From Hyaloperonospora brassicae (Eukaryota > Oomycota > Peronosporomycetes > Peronosporales > Peronosporaceae): 64,000 nt of DNA. Location of the stretch: NCBI GenBank assembly GCA_947650285.1, contig CANTFL010000608.1:124001-188000 (forward strand), written 5' to 3'. The notes beneath the pieces are model-generated. The model was not told where the DNA came from. It did no database searches and saw only the letters and a program-made list of their open reading frames with translations. Shown in pieces: positions 13,090 through 25,589 of this stretch (position 1 is its first letter; each line of letters opens with the position of its first letter). Both the position numbers and the translations under genes were made by a program.

Positions 13090-14460
13090 ACTACTATCGA
13101 TCCTACACTAACAGCAGACTCACAGTGTTATCTCACTCGTGCATCATTCTTAGAAGTCTGCACCAAAGAGTCTTCTGCTCCTTCTACTTTCTCAGAATTC
13201 TTGTTGTTCACCGCCATTTAAATCTGATCGTCTCTCGTTGAATGAGAGCGAAATCAGATTGTATCCAAAGGTCCCAACGGTACAAAGTTACCCGCAATGG
13301 TCTCCACCGCATCAATCAATTACAAAAATCACATTTGGCACCGGCCTGCCTCCATTAATCGCGGGCACCATAAGATCATCTTCAGCGGTCGTGACTGACA
13401 GCCAATCACCCCCGGTGATCCCAAATAATGGCAAATTCCCCAATTATCTTGTCTTCTCCTGTTCAGCAAGTGACATCAGATAAAGAGGTAGCCGCTGATC
13501 AAGCTTACGCATACATTAGTCTAGCTCCTCCTTTTTTAGGCAGCCTGATACACGACGTTTTTTCGTTTGGATTCACCCCCCTCGACAGTCACGCAACCTA
13601 GGCGGACACACTGACTCACTTGTATCATTGAATTAGCATTTAAACGATGCTGTCAATTACTACGACGATTCTGATTTGGTTCTGCGTACTCAGACCCGTA
13701 AGAGTGATCGTCTAAAGCGGGGACGTTGCGATATCTGCTGTTTCGTGACCTCGTTAGCATTACAGGTCCAGGCTGCATAAAATGAACTCCGTATGCAGCT
13801 CGGCGAGGTAGCCTCGAATGAGGTAAAGAGGTCGCTCGCCTCAAATCAAAGCTACTTAAGGTGATACGATCTCTTCATTCTGATATGGATAAGTTTACTC
13901 ACCAGACGGCCTACCTTTGGCAGCACATGGATGAAACCTCCCAATAACTAGACGTAGCCTTGACGATGGAGGCTGGAGAGAAAAAAAGTGTAAAGAATAG
14001 AAAATCTAGGCTTTCGAAATGGTATCTTCCGAGCCAAGGTAACGATCAGTCGTACCCAGTATTGTCGTGACGCTGTTTAATCGCGCGTCATTTATTTTGA
14101 GATGATCCGGCACGCCGTAATGACGATCATGAGTGGATGGGAAACATTTTTCCGAATATGCGGGTTAAATGTGTCAGCTTTTAGTTGAAATTCGTGACTT
14201 TAATTCGGAACGCGATGTCGCGATCAAGGATAGTAAATCCCTTTGCGATCGCATGACTCTGTTACAAACAAGTGAGGCTCAACTTTATGATTCGTACCCT
14301 GCAGTCCAGGTGAGTACCCAGTTCTGACCAACCAAACTTAAGAGATAAAAGGTCGCTCCCCTTTCGTGGACTTTGTCCAAGAGAGCCGAAACTGAATTGG
14401 CATGTGTTCCTCAGTTTTTTTAATGCAATTGTCGCCTCCCCTATTTCCATCGTCTAGTGC
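13090..14460 (+). pseudogene. Decayed coiled-coil ORF, left part (Gag-like?)
   Basis: I do not recognise this protein. Plus-strand fragments in shifting frames read as helical, charge-rich sequence, for example KEVARLKSKLLK, HSDMDKFTHQTAYLWQHMDE and DFNSERDVAIKDSKSLCDRM. The look is of a long coiled coil. It may be the Gag-like 5' ORF of a GATC-type retroelement, since a putative LTR end lies just upstream, or a dead host coiled-coil gene. It is cut at 14460 by the 9.6-kb gypsy insertion and seems to resume at 24040. Frames are broken many times. Confidence is moderate that it was coding and low for its identity. Confidence 0.4.
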
Positions 14461-15729
14461 TGTGGTAAAGCGACTATGGAAATTCGCTATAGAGGGACTG
14501 ATCGCATTCCCGTTATGTCCGAGACAGTTAACGGTTGACGGCCCGGTCCCACATCTGGTCAGATCGCGTCCATTGGACAGTCAGACAAAAATGGATATCA
14601 GATCGGGCAGGTTGGGACCTGCGATTTTCGGATCAATGTATGAGGCGGAAGGTAACGTTGGCGATCAGTCGATCAAGAAAGGAACCACGATCAGCAGCGC
14701 AAACGCGATCAAGATGGCGATCGAGATCGTGATTAGTGATCAAGATCAGGATCATTGATCAGGTATGCGATATCGATCGTGATCAGTGATCAGGTATGTG
14801 ATCGCGATCAAGTTGGTGTGGAGCACACCATGTGATCCGCGGTCAGCAATGCGATCACGATCAAGAAGCGATCGAGATCGTGATCAGTGATCAGGTATGT
14901 GATCGCGATCAAGTTGGTGATGAGCACACCATGTGATCCGCGATCAGCAAGGCGATCGCGATCAGTAAGCTATCAAGATCGTGATCAGTGATCAGGCATG
15001 TGATCGCGATCCGACAAGTATGTCAGGTGTGGGCCACGCAATTACAAGATCGCTACCGTCTAGAGAGAGCGACATGTGGCAAACGGTGTCCAAGACATAG
15101 GGATATGGAAAGAGTTGTTGGGTTTGATCGGTTAACATTGAACAGAGTTCAATTTGCTTTAAAGTACACGTGTCGACTTCTCCTCCGGGTGGATCATTGG
15201 CCACCCGACGTCAAGGAAAGGTTTACATACTTTAATCAAGTGATATCCCTGGATTGTTTGGTCAGGGATCAAGATCTATCAAACAAAACCCCAACTGCGA
15301 CTGGACGCAGGAAACCCTTTGCGGTTGAGGACCCAAGATCGCGAGACAGCTCAAGTGGTCAAAAGGCTCGCTAATCCAGGTCTACATTTGGACAAGGCGA
15401 TCTGTTACAGATCAAGGTGACTCATATCGAGCACCCCACAAGCATACAAGTGATCGTGTGACGAATTCCACGTGATCACACCAAACCCGATCGTGGTGTG
15501 AAGATTTCCACACCGTGATCGAACCTCGACCCCATCGCAGACACGGTCAAATTTTCCATTGACACGAGTCCACCTGGAAGAGTGCAACCCGCCACGCCGA
15601 CGGGTACACAAGGTGAGGAAGGCTATCAAGAACACGAAATCGGAGTACCACCTCCGTTAGTCGGTCGTCCGGGCGCCAGTGGAGAGTTGGGATCGACTCC
15701 TCAAAAGAGCGATCACCACTACACCAACA
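14461..15729 (+). repeat. 5' LTR of the GATC-rich gypsy element
   Basis: 1269 bp and nearly identical to 22772-24039: five substitutions in the first 330 bp plus a one-base insertion at the 3' end. I count 51 GATC tetramers against about 5 expected at random. 34 of them lie in 14641-15060. Confidence 0.9.
14775..15020 (+). repeat. 101-bp tandem repeat in LTR, about 2.5 units
   Basis: Units start at 14775, 14876 and 14977, each opening with GATCGTGATCAGTGATCAGG (GATCAGGC in the last). Each full unit holds a TGGTG...CACACCA hairpin. The same array is repeated in the 3' LTR at 23086-23331. Confidence 0.85.
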
Positions 15730-15745
15730 TGGTGCGCGTGCCCGG
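15730..15745 (+). other. Primer binding site of the GATC-rich gypsy element
   Basis: TGGTGCGCGTGCCCGG begins immediately after the LTR. The TGG start pairs with the universal CCA end of a tRNA primer. I cannot say which tRNA. Confidence 0.55.
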
Positions 15746-16095
15746 ATCTTCTGGTGACTCAAGATTTCACCGTGAGTGCCTGAGTGTAGATGTGACGATA
15801 AAAACTGAACCTAGGATGGAAACGTCGAAGGCCAAGGAATCGCCACAGACGCGTGAGTCTGAAAATTTCTTAGTTCATCAGAGTTCTGGGAGGAGCTCTA
15901 ATGACAAGAAAATAAAGAGTAAAATTGATCAATCATTTTCGAAGAAAAAACTCTACCCCCTCCTGAGGCCCCTTCGGAAATCACCGCGGATCGTGCTACA
16001 AATCATGATTTGCAGAGTAAAACCTCATCGGTTAAAACCAAGCAAAAGTTGCCCAAGTCACAACCGCGATTTGGAGAAAAGTTTGATCGAGGACT

Positions 16096-18070
16096 GTGAG
16101 GGTGAAAGAAACAACGATCGAGTCTGATCAACGTGATCAAGTTAAAAACAAGATCACGATGCCGTTTATGTTCGTGGAAGACTTGATCAAGATGGAAGAG
16201 TGGCAATATGAAGAACTGGCCAAGATGTACGAGTGGAAGATGCTCAAAGATCTACTATCAAGCAACCCAGTACTCCAAGTGGTGAAGCCAGAACTGGTCG
16301 ACGAAATTCAAGGTCCGGTATCGACCCCGGCAAATGCATCAAACATGCTGGAAGGAATTTATGGGATCATGCGACTTTTGCATGAAGCTGTATTTGTGGC
16401 GGAAATGATCGGTGTAAAAAGGTTGGTGGATTTTGATCAAGGTCAAATTACCCGCGCATGTCGATCGTTGTACGAGAAGCTGACCCCTCTCACAGGCAAA
16501 TCCAAGATTAAAGATCAAGCGAGTACCACGATCGTGGACATGACGAAGAAATACCACACCGGCTCGTCGTAGTAGGCCTTGGCGGAATGCGAGACCGACT
16601 CAGACGCTTTGATTGACATTCAACGGATGTCACTAGGTACCAGTGATTCCTCTGATATGCATGATTGCTCCAAAGGAAGTAGGGCTGAGCGGCGATCGGC
16701 AGCTATACGCGCCACCGGGGATGACGCAGTGGCCTTACAAGGAAATCTGCTGTCCTACATTAACAACGCAATGGAGCGATTAAAACCGAGGCAGCGGAGT
16801 CAAGCCTATCAAGCGATCTACCCAAGTCAAGCAATCAAGATTCCAAGAGTGCGAGATGCATACGTTCCGGATGTGGAGATGGAGTCGGTCGGATCGCGTC
16901 AAGGTCAATCAGACTCTAGCTATCACGGTGGAAGTACCATGTACGAATTGGAGCAGGAAAGCCCGAGGAGGACATTAATTGCGCCTGAAGAACTGGCAAT
17001 AAATTAAGGGTCGTCTCCCCAGCGTATCCGTTTCTCGGTAATCGGCGAGCTGAAGGAATTCAATGGCAGAGACCGAGACGATGATCACGCCCGAAGCTGG
17101 ATCAGCTAAGTCAAGTCGGCGTTCCTAACGGACAAGGTACCAGAAGAAGAGAAATGCCTGGTGTTCGGTGATCTACTGACGGGACCGGCACAGAAATAGG
17201 CACATTTAGCTAAGTCGCACTACTCGTCGCACGTGGAAAGTTCTTTTGGAAGTTATGATGGTACAATATGGAGGATATGGTGTATCGAATGCCATACAGT
17301 ATTACCACGCGCGCCAACGACCGGATGAAACCCCGCTGGAGTATTTACACCGATTGAATGGGGCAGCGATTCGAGCAAGGTCGCGAATCGATAGGGAAGA
17401 CATGCTACGAGGCGTGAGCATGTGGAGCATTTTATTTCTACACTGGATGATCGCGACTTGGCAAAACAATTAGCTCTACTGCAATTGTTGGATGCCGATG
17501 ACATGGAAGAAACATTGCGTGCGTATCAGCTGATGGAAAATCGATACACGAAGATACCGATGGGACCATGCAAATTTCATCAGCGATCAAAAGTTCATTC
17601 TGATCAGGTACCGCCAAAATCGACCCGAGCGGTACGAGCGATTAGGTTAGGAAGCGAAAGCAGCAGTTCGGAGTCGGATTCATAAAGATCGGAAGATGAC
17701 TTGGACTATCGCAAGGTTTCTGCGACCACCGTCCCCACTCGAGTGCAATCAAACCAAGATCATCGTATGCCGCATGAAGAAGCTAATCGGGAGGAGTTAC
17801 GCGATCACGGAGACCGATCAAAACCGTGCACTCACCGTGGATCGATCAAGCATAATGATCGTGGTTGATGAAAGCGATTGACTTGCCAGAAGTGCGGGCG
17901 TGAAGGACATCCATCGGATAAGTGTTTTTACGCGTGTGCAGTATGTGGAAATGTGCATGAGAGTGGAAAGTGCTCTTTGGAGAAGCTCTACAATTCGATG
18001 CGCCAATGGTATGTGCCTACCAAGCACGCAGAAATGTTTCCGTCCGAGGCGGAGGAGATGTTAAAGTAGG
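16096..18070 (+). pseudogene. Gag pseudogene of the GATC-rich gypsy element
   Basis: Gag is the capsid/nucleocapsid precursor. The longest open stretches start at 16096 (158 codons) and 16579 (142 codons). The capsid-like region near 17100-17680 includes STLDDRDLAKQLALLQLL, which reappears in related form on the minus strand near 29600. The nucleocapsid end has a clean CCHC knuckle, CQKCGREGHPSDKC (about 17884-17925). A second Cys/His cluster, CAVCGNVHESGKC, follows. Stops and frame changes at about 16570, 17005, 17200 and 17685 disable it. Confidence 0.75.
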
Positions 18071-18344
18071 ATGCTCGCCAGGATGGAATTGGTACGAGCC
18101 GAGCGTTCTAGGCTCTGCATATATGCATTCGTTGAGAAACAGGTGAAGGATCAAGAAGTTGACGATCAGGCCATGCCGATCGCTAATATACGTATTGATT
18201 AATCTTGTGTCCCGGCGATTTCAAGTGTGCAACGAATTGATAATTACACTCGATCAGCCGTGAAGATGGAGCTCGATCTCTTACCAGGTTAATCACGTGG
18301 GTATTGTGCATATTAAAACCCTGTAAAAATGTTGTAAGCAAGCG

Positions 18345-21300
18345 AAAGCAATGATCAAGATCAATAACAAGAAGGCCACTTTGCTGTTTGATTCCGTTGC
18401 TGAAGTGTCAATCATCGAAAACACCTTTGCTCGTAAGTTAGGGTGCATGATCGACGAAAGCCAGACTCAAGAATGTGCGGGCATATGGGAGAACGCATAC
18501 ATGACAATTAGGCGCACGAAGATCAAGATTACATTGGACGGCTCACTAGTGTATTATTGCGACAACGGTTCGGTGATCAAGTCGGTCTAGAGGCCATACT
18601 GGGTATGGATTTCGTGATTCCGGCGGGATTTGCTTAAATCCAGCGGACGGAACGCTATGTCTACCCGATGAAGTCCGCATTGGTCTAGCGGGGCGTAAGC
18701 CACTTTATAGATCGACCATCCAAGCGATCAACCTGAATGATCAACACGTGGTGATACCCATTGGTAAACCAACAGAAGTGAGGATAGGTATCGCGCCACC
18801 AAGAGCTAAACTGTGGGTACGACGAGACGTGTAGTGGGTACAAACAGTGACTACCGGGCCTGGAAGGATCAACTATCTACAGCTCACAAACCTATGTGAT
18901 CGCGAGGTGATATTACGCTGGGGAACTCCATTAGGGCTGTATGGGTAGCGGACACGATACCCCGATCGCAGGGGTAAGTGTCTGTGGGTATACGACGTTA
19001 TAACGAGTGGCAGACATAAGCGTTCGAGGCTACAACTGATCGAGAAGAAGTATCGCCCGCAACGTATGAAGGTCCATTGGTTTATCAGCGATCATATCCT
19101 ACGCCGAGAAAGATTTTAAAAACGCCAACGAGTAAAGACAGAAAAAGAGGCGAACGACTGCAGTGCTGACAAGTTGCAACCTAATCAAAACGTGATCGAC
19201 GAAGATTTGATGCAATACATAGATGGGAGTGAAAACAATCATCGCGTTATATAGAGTGATCAGAGATCAATCAAGGTATTTGTGACGGAGCATACAAATG
19301 ACGAGACGCAAGACGATGGGCGTGTGCAAACCATGTCAAAGGAATCTAGCATAGTGGTTACGACGACCGTGACAAGGAGAATCGATTGAGCGGATCCTGA
19401 TCGGGGGCAGAGACGATCCATCAATTATCCAGACGCGATCTCCACCATGGATGGTGATGAACAAAACCACTCCAGAAATCAGTCGGACGAGATCTCGAGG
19501 GACACAGAAGAGCGGTGTATGCAGCCCGAGTAAGATGTTTATCTACGAACAAAAGTTTCTTCGTCAATCTCTACGACCCAAGGGTGCAGGAGTGGTGATC
19601 AGTCACAAGATCGGCACGAGGAGCCGAACCCTGAAGTAAAGATGGTCAACGCAAAATATATCGGGCGAGGTATCAGCGATTTGCTGCAAGGAGTGTCCCG
19701 CTGCCAGACAGACGGGAGTGCGATCAGAGATTGTGAGTTACAGTAAAAGTCCGATCGACTGGTGAAACTGAATGACGTCGTGGCGATCGGAGAAGAAATG
19801 ACGGGGGTGGAACCGCTTACCGCGTCGACGTACCGTAACGAAAGTGAAGAGGTATATGTTGAGGATGTCGATCAGCACATGGCGATCCTACCGGAAGTTT
19901 TTACACCGACGGCTGAGATACCTTAAGAGGATAATCAAGTGGGCGACCCAAGAAATCCACTGTAAAGTGATCAAGAGAAGTTGCGACAACCAATATGGGC
20001 AAATCGCCATCTGCTAATCGACAAAGGTAATGCCCTAATCCTTGCGGCTCGTGGAGCGGACTGTGATATTGATGTTGAAGGGGCTAACCTGATCGCACAG
20101 AGGGTGCGACCGGTCGCTCCCAACTTTTTCGAGAAGCTAGATGATCTGAATAAGGGACTATTGACGGCGCAGATAATTTGCCCGTCCACTTCTCCGTAGT
20201 CATCACCTATCGTGGTGATTGTAAGGAAGAATGGATAAGACATTCTATTATGCATCGACTATAGACGAGTGAATCAGCTGACGATATTGATGGTTTACCT
20301 CAATGCCTTTGATCAGCGACTTGCTGCAGGATATGAATAAAGCCATGTGGTACTGTTCCTTAGACATGGAAGGTGTTTTTGAATGGTTAAAATGACGGAG
20401 CGAGCCATATAAATTCGGCGTTTATTAAACCATCAGGATTAATTAAATGGCAAAGGATGCCGTTTGGATTGAATACCGCACCGCAGATTTACGAACGACT
20501 GATCGACAATGCGTTATACGGATATTTGAAAATTGTTACACGTCCAACTACTATCACTTTGGAATCACCAGATCTTACCGACCTGTTTACCGACGGAGAA
20601 CCGGGTTCTGACATGAAGACGTCGGTCCTTGGTCGAAGATCATACATCGACGATAGACTGATACCGGCCCCGTCGTGGGAATCTCTATACCGTAAAGTGG
20701 AACGATTGTTGAACGTGTGTAATCAATGTAATTTATCAATCAGTCTGGCTAAGAGCTTCTGGGGACGACGAAAGGTAGACTTCCTGGGTCAACAAGTGTC
20801 TTTGGCTGGATTAGAAGTGAACCTAAAGAATCTAGGATCATTGGTAAACATACCATTTCCTCGCTCCTTTCGGTCGATGCAATCTTTTCTGGGAAGCCAC
20901 AACTATTACAGTCGATTCATCGAAGTTTTTTCAGTGTACGCCTCAGTACTGTACGAATTCCGAGAAGATGATTTTCATTAGATTCTTCGAGCGCATGACA
21001 ACTCAAAGAAAGTGATGGTTGCAGGGCAAACTCGGCTGCGTCATTATGCCCATAAAAGCGATCTGAAATTGCACTCAATCCCTGGAATCGGTCAGGAATC
21101 GCACTTAATCGTTGAGGATGATCGGGAATCGCACTCAATCGCTAAGGATGATCAGGAATTACACCCAATCGCTGGGGACGATCAGGATCCGGAAGGCAGA
21201 TGTCGCTGGGAGAAAGTAACGATCGCGTTTACTTTTTTGAAATTGAAGATAGCGACTACACCCATTTTGAAACACTTTCACTCGGATCGACCGCCAGAGA

Positions 21301-22720
21301 TTGTGGTGTAAGCCAGCAAGTGGGCTTTGTCGGCGGCATTGCTGCAGAAAAATGAGGAGGTGTACTGGCCGGTCACTTTTTCAAGACGTACACTGAAGCC
21401 GAACGAAGTTAGCTATGGCATGGTGGAGAAGGAGGTACTAGCATTGCTAAGGATGCTAGATATAAGCTATACCATGCTGGTGTCTCGTGAGATCACCGTG
21501 CTGACGCGTTATTCAACCTTAGCTTGGTTGCTCCAATCTTCCGGTCTCAATGGGAGATAAGGACGATGGTCTAATTGTTATCAAACTAGACACTAAAGAT
21601 CCGTCGATGTGAGAAGGGTGAAGATAAGACACTGGGTACTCTGGCAGCGAGTATAACTCCTCGACAGGAAGTGGATGAGATGTTGATCGCGATTGCGCCA
21701 AAGAAACAACCACTACAAACGATCAGTATGCCTCTGCCGACGGTCGAAGAGGAAGAAAATCTATGGGTGGCTAGTTTTGATGGGTCTGCTAGAGTGAAGA
21801 GAAAGCGTGGAGCATGCAGCGCGATCTTATGGACATTACCAGGTTGGAAGGTTGTGGCTGCCGCATTTGAGTTCGTCCCTGGTCCAACGGTCAACGAAGC
21901 AGAGTATAGAGGACTACGTCTATGTTTTAATTTGTTAACTGATCAGACCAGGGGACGGGTGACCATATGTATAGATTCAAATTTAGTGATCTGGCAAATG
22001 CGTGGAGAGATCGATTGGCAAGTGAAGCTCTGCGGAAAGAGAAAGGTGGTATAGTAATGGATGACCAAGATCCGTAAGATCTAGTGACTCTGAATCGGCT
22101 AGATTAGTTATTGTTACCCCGCAAGACAAATCATAGGTTGCGAGTATCTGCGATTACCCGTTCTAACGCACTACGACGCCATTCGCCACAAATTGTTTAA
22201 GAGAAGATCGTACAACTGACACAAATCGAACGGATCAAACAAGCGCAGGATGAAGAGAATTAAATCTTTAACTTGAAGATCTATTTGACTTAAAACATAT
22301 CTACGAATGCATCAGTGGGTTCAAAATCATGTGCCTCGATCGTGGTGGACTATGAGGTCGATCAGGACGAGTTGTTGCTCTTTTGTCCCAGATCAGCTAC
22401 AAATTCAGAATATCGCGTAGATCTGGGCCGGTTGTTGATCCCAATGATATTGAAGCAGGATTTTTTACATCATTATCAGACCAGTAAAGAGCGGCGACCA
22501 TGCCGGCCATCGTCGGTCGATCAAAGTACGCAGCGGTCGTCACCTTGGTACTGGGAAGATGCGGGTACGACCCGGCGTACGACCCATTAAGACCGCGGAC
22601 CTACGTCACCTGACCAAGATCAAGAAACGACTCGACCGATTCGATCGAAGAATAGGTGCCAGACGAATTTGTCGTCGACATGGCGCAAGTTGACCCGAGA
22701 GACTGATCTAGCGAAAAGGC
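18345..22720 (+). pseudogene. Pol pseudogene: protease, RT, two RNase H domains, integrase N-terminus
   Basis: Retropepsin-like segment LLFDSVAEVSII (near 18385) has DSV where the active site should read DS/TG. Reverse transcriptase runs about 19980-21000, with MPFGLNTAPQIYERLIDNAL near 20457 and the YIDD active site near 20645. The usual connection-type RNase H follows (about 21240-21560, WPVTFSRRTL, VEKEVLALLRMLD). A second RNase H near 21760-22050 shows ASFDGSAR, EAEYRGL and ICIDSN. The end matches the integrase zinc-finger region (DFLHHYQTSKE, about 22470). No DDE core follows before the 3' LTR. At least a dozen stops or frameshifts break the sequence. Confidence 0.8.
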
Positions 22721-22771
22721 AATGCGCAGTCAGATCGACACTGTGTGGCGACAAACGGCGCAGGGGACGAC

Positions 22772-24039
22772 TGTGGTAAAGCGACTATGTAAATTCGCTA
22801 TAGAGGGACTGGTCGCATTTCCGTTATGTCCGAGACAGTTAACGGTTGACGGCCCGGTCCCACATCTGGTCAGATCGCGTCCATTGGACAGTCAGACAAA
22901 AATGGATATCAGATCGGGCAGGTTGGGACCTGCGATTTTCGGATCAATGTATGAGGCGGAAGGTAACGTTGGCGATCAGTCGATCAAGAAAGGAACCGCG
23001 ATCAGCAGCGCAAACGCGATCAAGATGGCGATCGAGATCGTGATTAGTGATCAAGATCAGGATCATTGATCAGGTATGCGATATCGATCGTGATCAGTGA
23101 TCAGGTGTGTGATCGCGATCAAGTTGGTGTGGAGCACACCATGTGATCCGCGGTCAGCAATGCGATCACGATCAAGAAGCGATCGAGATCGTGATCAGTG
23201 ATCAGGTATGTGATCGCGATCAAGTTGGTGATGAGCACACCATGTGATCCGCGATCAGCAAGGCGATCGCGATCAGTAAGCTATCAAGATCGTGATCAGT
23301 GATCAGGCATGTGATCGCGATCCGACAAGTATGTCAGGTGTGGGCCACGCAATTACAAGATCGCTACCGTCTAGAGAGAGCGACATGTGGCAAACGGTGT
23401 CCAAGACATAGGGATATGGAAAGAGTTGTTGGGTTTGATCGGTTAACATTGAACAGAGTTCAATTTGCTTTAAAGTACACGTGTCGACTTCTCCTCCGGG
23501 TGGATCATTGGCCACCCGACGTCAAGGAAAGGTTTACATACTTTAATCAAGTGATATCCCTGGATTGTTTGGTCAGGGATCAAGATCTATCAAACAAAAC
23601 CCCAACTGCGACTGGACGCAGGAAACCCTTTGCGGTTGAGGACCCAAGATCGCGAGACAGCTCAAGTGGTCAAAAGGCTCGCTAATCCAGGTCTACATTT
23701 GGACAAGGCGATCTGTTACAGATCAAGGTGACTCATATCGAGCACCCCACAAGCATACAAGTGATCGTGTGACGAATTCCACGTGATCACACCAAACCCG
23801 ATCGTGGTGTGAAGATTTCCACACCGTGATCGAACCTCGACCCCATCGCAGACACGGTCAAATTTTCCATTGACACGAGTCCACCTGGAAGAGTGCAACC
23901 CGCCACGCCGACGGGTACACAAGGTGAGGAAGGCTATCAAGAACACGAAATCGGAGTACCACCTCCGTTAGTCGGTCGTCCGGGCGCCAGTGGAGAGTTG
24001 GGATCGACTCCTCAAAAGAGCGATCACCACTACACCACA
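22772..24039 (+). repeat. 3' LTR of the GATC-rich gypsy element
   Basis: 1268 bp, starting TGTGGT and ending ACCACA, a perfect 6-bp terminal inversion. It matches the 5' LTR except for five substitutions and one indel. It contains the second copy of the 101-bp tandem array (23086-23331). The purine-rich GCAGGGGACGA just upstream is the likely polypurine tract. Confidence 0.9.
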
Positions 24040-25450
24040 GTGTCACGTCAAGGACCCGACAAGCCACCGCCAAAGGGAACAGGAACGCTCGAGCTGCACC
24101 TACTCCAAATCTGTAGAGAGAAGAGACGTATGATATTGCAGATTCAACGGTATCCGCGCTTACTGGACCCTCTCTAATTTTACGACGTCGTGGCGCCCTT
24201 TCCACGACGTTTACTTCTCTTTGACCGATAATCTGAACCCGATCTGCCCCAGAAATCAAAAGTCGATTTTTTTGGTGACGCCCAAGCGATTAAGGCGGCG
24301 TGAATATCTTTTTCGATTAGACTTGGACCCGATCCACGATCGACTATCACCCGCCGTGCATCAGATTATAAGACAACTGAGGTTACGCAAGATCAGTGGG
24401 GTTCAAGTTATTGCTATCACATTGACAGACATTTTGTTCAAGATTTGCCATGGTCTGACCGTCGGGTGAGCTGGACGAGCTTGGTCAAGTTAACGATAAA
24501 TATTTCGTTTGTAACTTGTCCAAGCCGAAGGACTTATCTGTTTCCCACTCCGCAAATCTCTTCTCTACCTCTTTCACTCGATGATCGAAAGCCCCACTTG
24601 TGTCGCGTCGGCTCAGATCGCTGCGATAAATTTTTATGCACTTTAGTACTTCTTCCCGACCAGAATCACTCCAATATCGTGTTGTATCAACATGATACGT
24701 CGAGAACCTTTATCGATGTACCTATCGTTTGAAGACCGACACCTATAGACACTTTGAAAAAGACTTCTTGTTGCCGTTTTCTCTGCAGATCGAGCGACTA
24801 ATCCGGGTCTTTCATAGTACTGTGAGCAGCGACGTCATCGGCGATCGCGATTTGGGACTCGTTGGTGATCAAATATCCCATACATTCTGCAGGATATGAT
24901 TAAAGGATACTGTGATCAGTATATAATATTGAACTTAATCTTCTTGCACTTTTGGTGCGCATGAGGGTAGCTGCATTAGAATCATGGAATAAAAAGTCCA
25001 ATGATCAGTTCCTTAACTTATGTACTGCCTTGTCAAAGAAAAATTTCGCCGAGACGTGGCTTAATCAGTTGCAAGCGTTTATCACATACCATTTGGGACA
25101 TTCTATCCCTTGTTCGGATGGAAAAAGTTCGTTGAATTGTAAACTGTTTGATCACAATTCAAGAATTGAATACAATTTTATACATCACCTTGGTTCTTCA
25201 TACCCACAGTTAGCTTCTTATCTTGGTCGTCTGACACCAATTTGACTCCATATCGCCAAACGCATCATACCCAGACTGTCTCCATATTGATATGCAGCCC
25301 ACCTGCAAATAATTTATCGCCGTACATCCATATGCAACCTTACATTTTTGCACTCCCGCCATTCTTCCTATGCTCTACTAAACAGCGACTGATCTACCCC
25401 AGTCGAGGCGTGATACAACACCACCTACCTAAGCAGGACCGATAGAATAC
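24040..25450 (+). pseudogene. Decayed coiled-coil ORF, right part
   Basis: Plus-strand ORFs at 24221, 24445, 24952 and 25242 read as successive pieces of one helical protein. Recognisable stretches are LFRLDLDPIHDRLSPAVHQI, RYDTSRTFIDVPIV-like sequence near 24700, WNKKSNDQFLNLCTALSKK, and NFIHHLGSSYPQLASYLGRL. I take it as the continuation of the ORF interrupted at 14460. I do not recognise a family. It ends against the 3' side of the minus-strand gypsy relic; the border near 25450-25590 is unclear. Confidence 0.4.
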
Positions 25451-25589
25451 AACGAAATAAGATGCGTTAGACAAATCGCATCGACAGCTGTGAGGCTTGA
25501 ATTCACGGGGGTTTCCCCAATATAAATTTAGTTGCATACCGTATCCCTTTCTAACCTTCGAATCGATCTTGATCTCTCTGTTACGTCAC

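Larger units (their letters stand above)
14461..24039 (+). mobile_element. Ty3/gypsy retrotransposon, GATC-rich LTR family, non-autonomous
   Basis: A complete LTR-to-LTR unit of about 9.58 kb. Both LTRs begin TGTGGT and end CCACA (ACCACA in the 3' copy, ACCAACA with one extra base in the 5' copy). A primer-binding-type TGGTGCGCG directly follows the 5' LTR and a purine-rich stretch precedes the 3' LTR. Internal order is Gag, protease, reverse transcriptase, RNase H, a second RNase H, and the zinc-finger N-terminus of integrase. The catalytic integrase core and chromodomain are absent. The frames are heavily interrupted, yet the LTRs differ at only six places. Flanks read GTGC on the left and GTGT on the right, so a 4-bp target duplication with one mismatch is possible but unproven. 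It sits inside the coiled-coil pseudogene. Confidence 0.85.

Noticed and set aside
14775..15020. Regular GATC-rich units considered as a CRISPR-like array
   Set aside because: Units are adjacent with no variable spacers, only about 2.5 copies, and identical in both LTRs; this is an LTR tandem repeat.
14456..24044. Perfect target duplication for the GATC-rich element
   Set aside because: Left GTGC and right GTGT agree at only three of four bases; too weak to claim.
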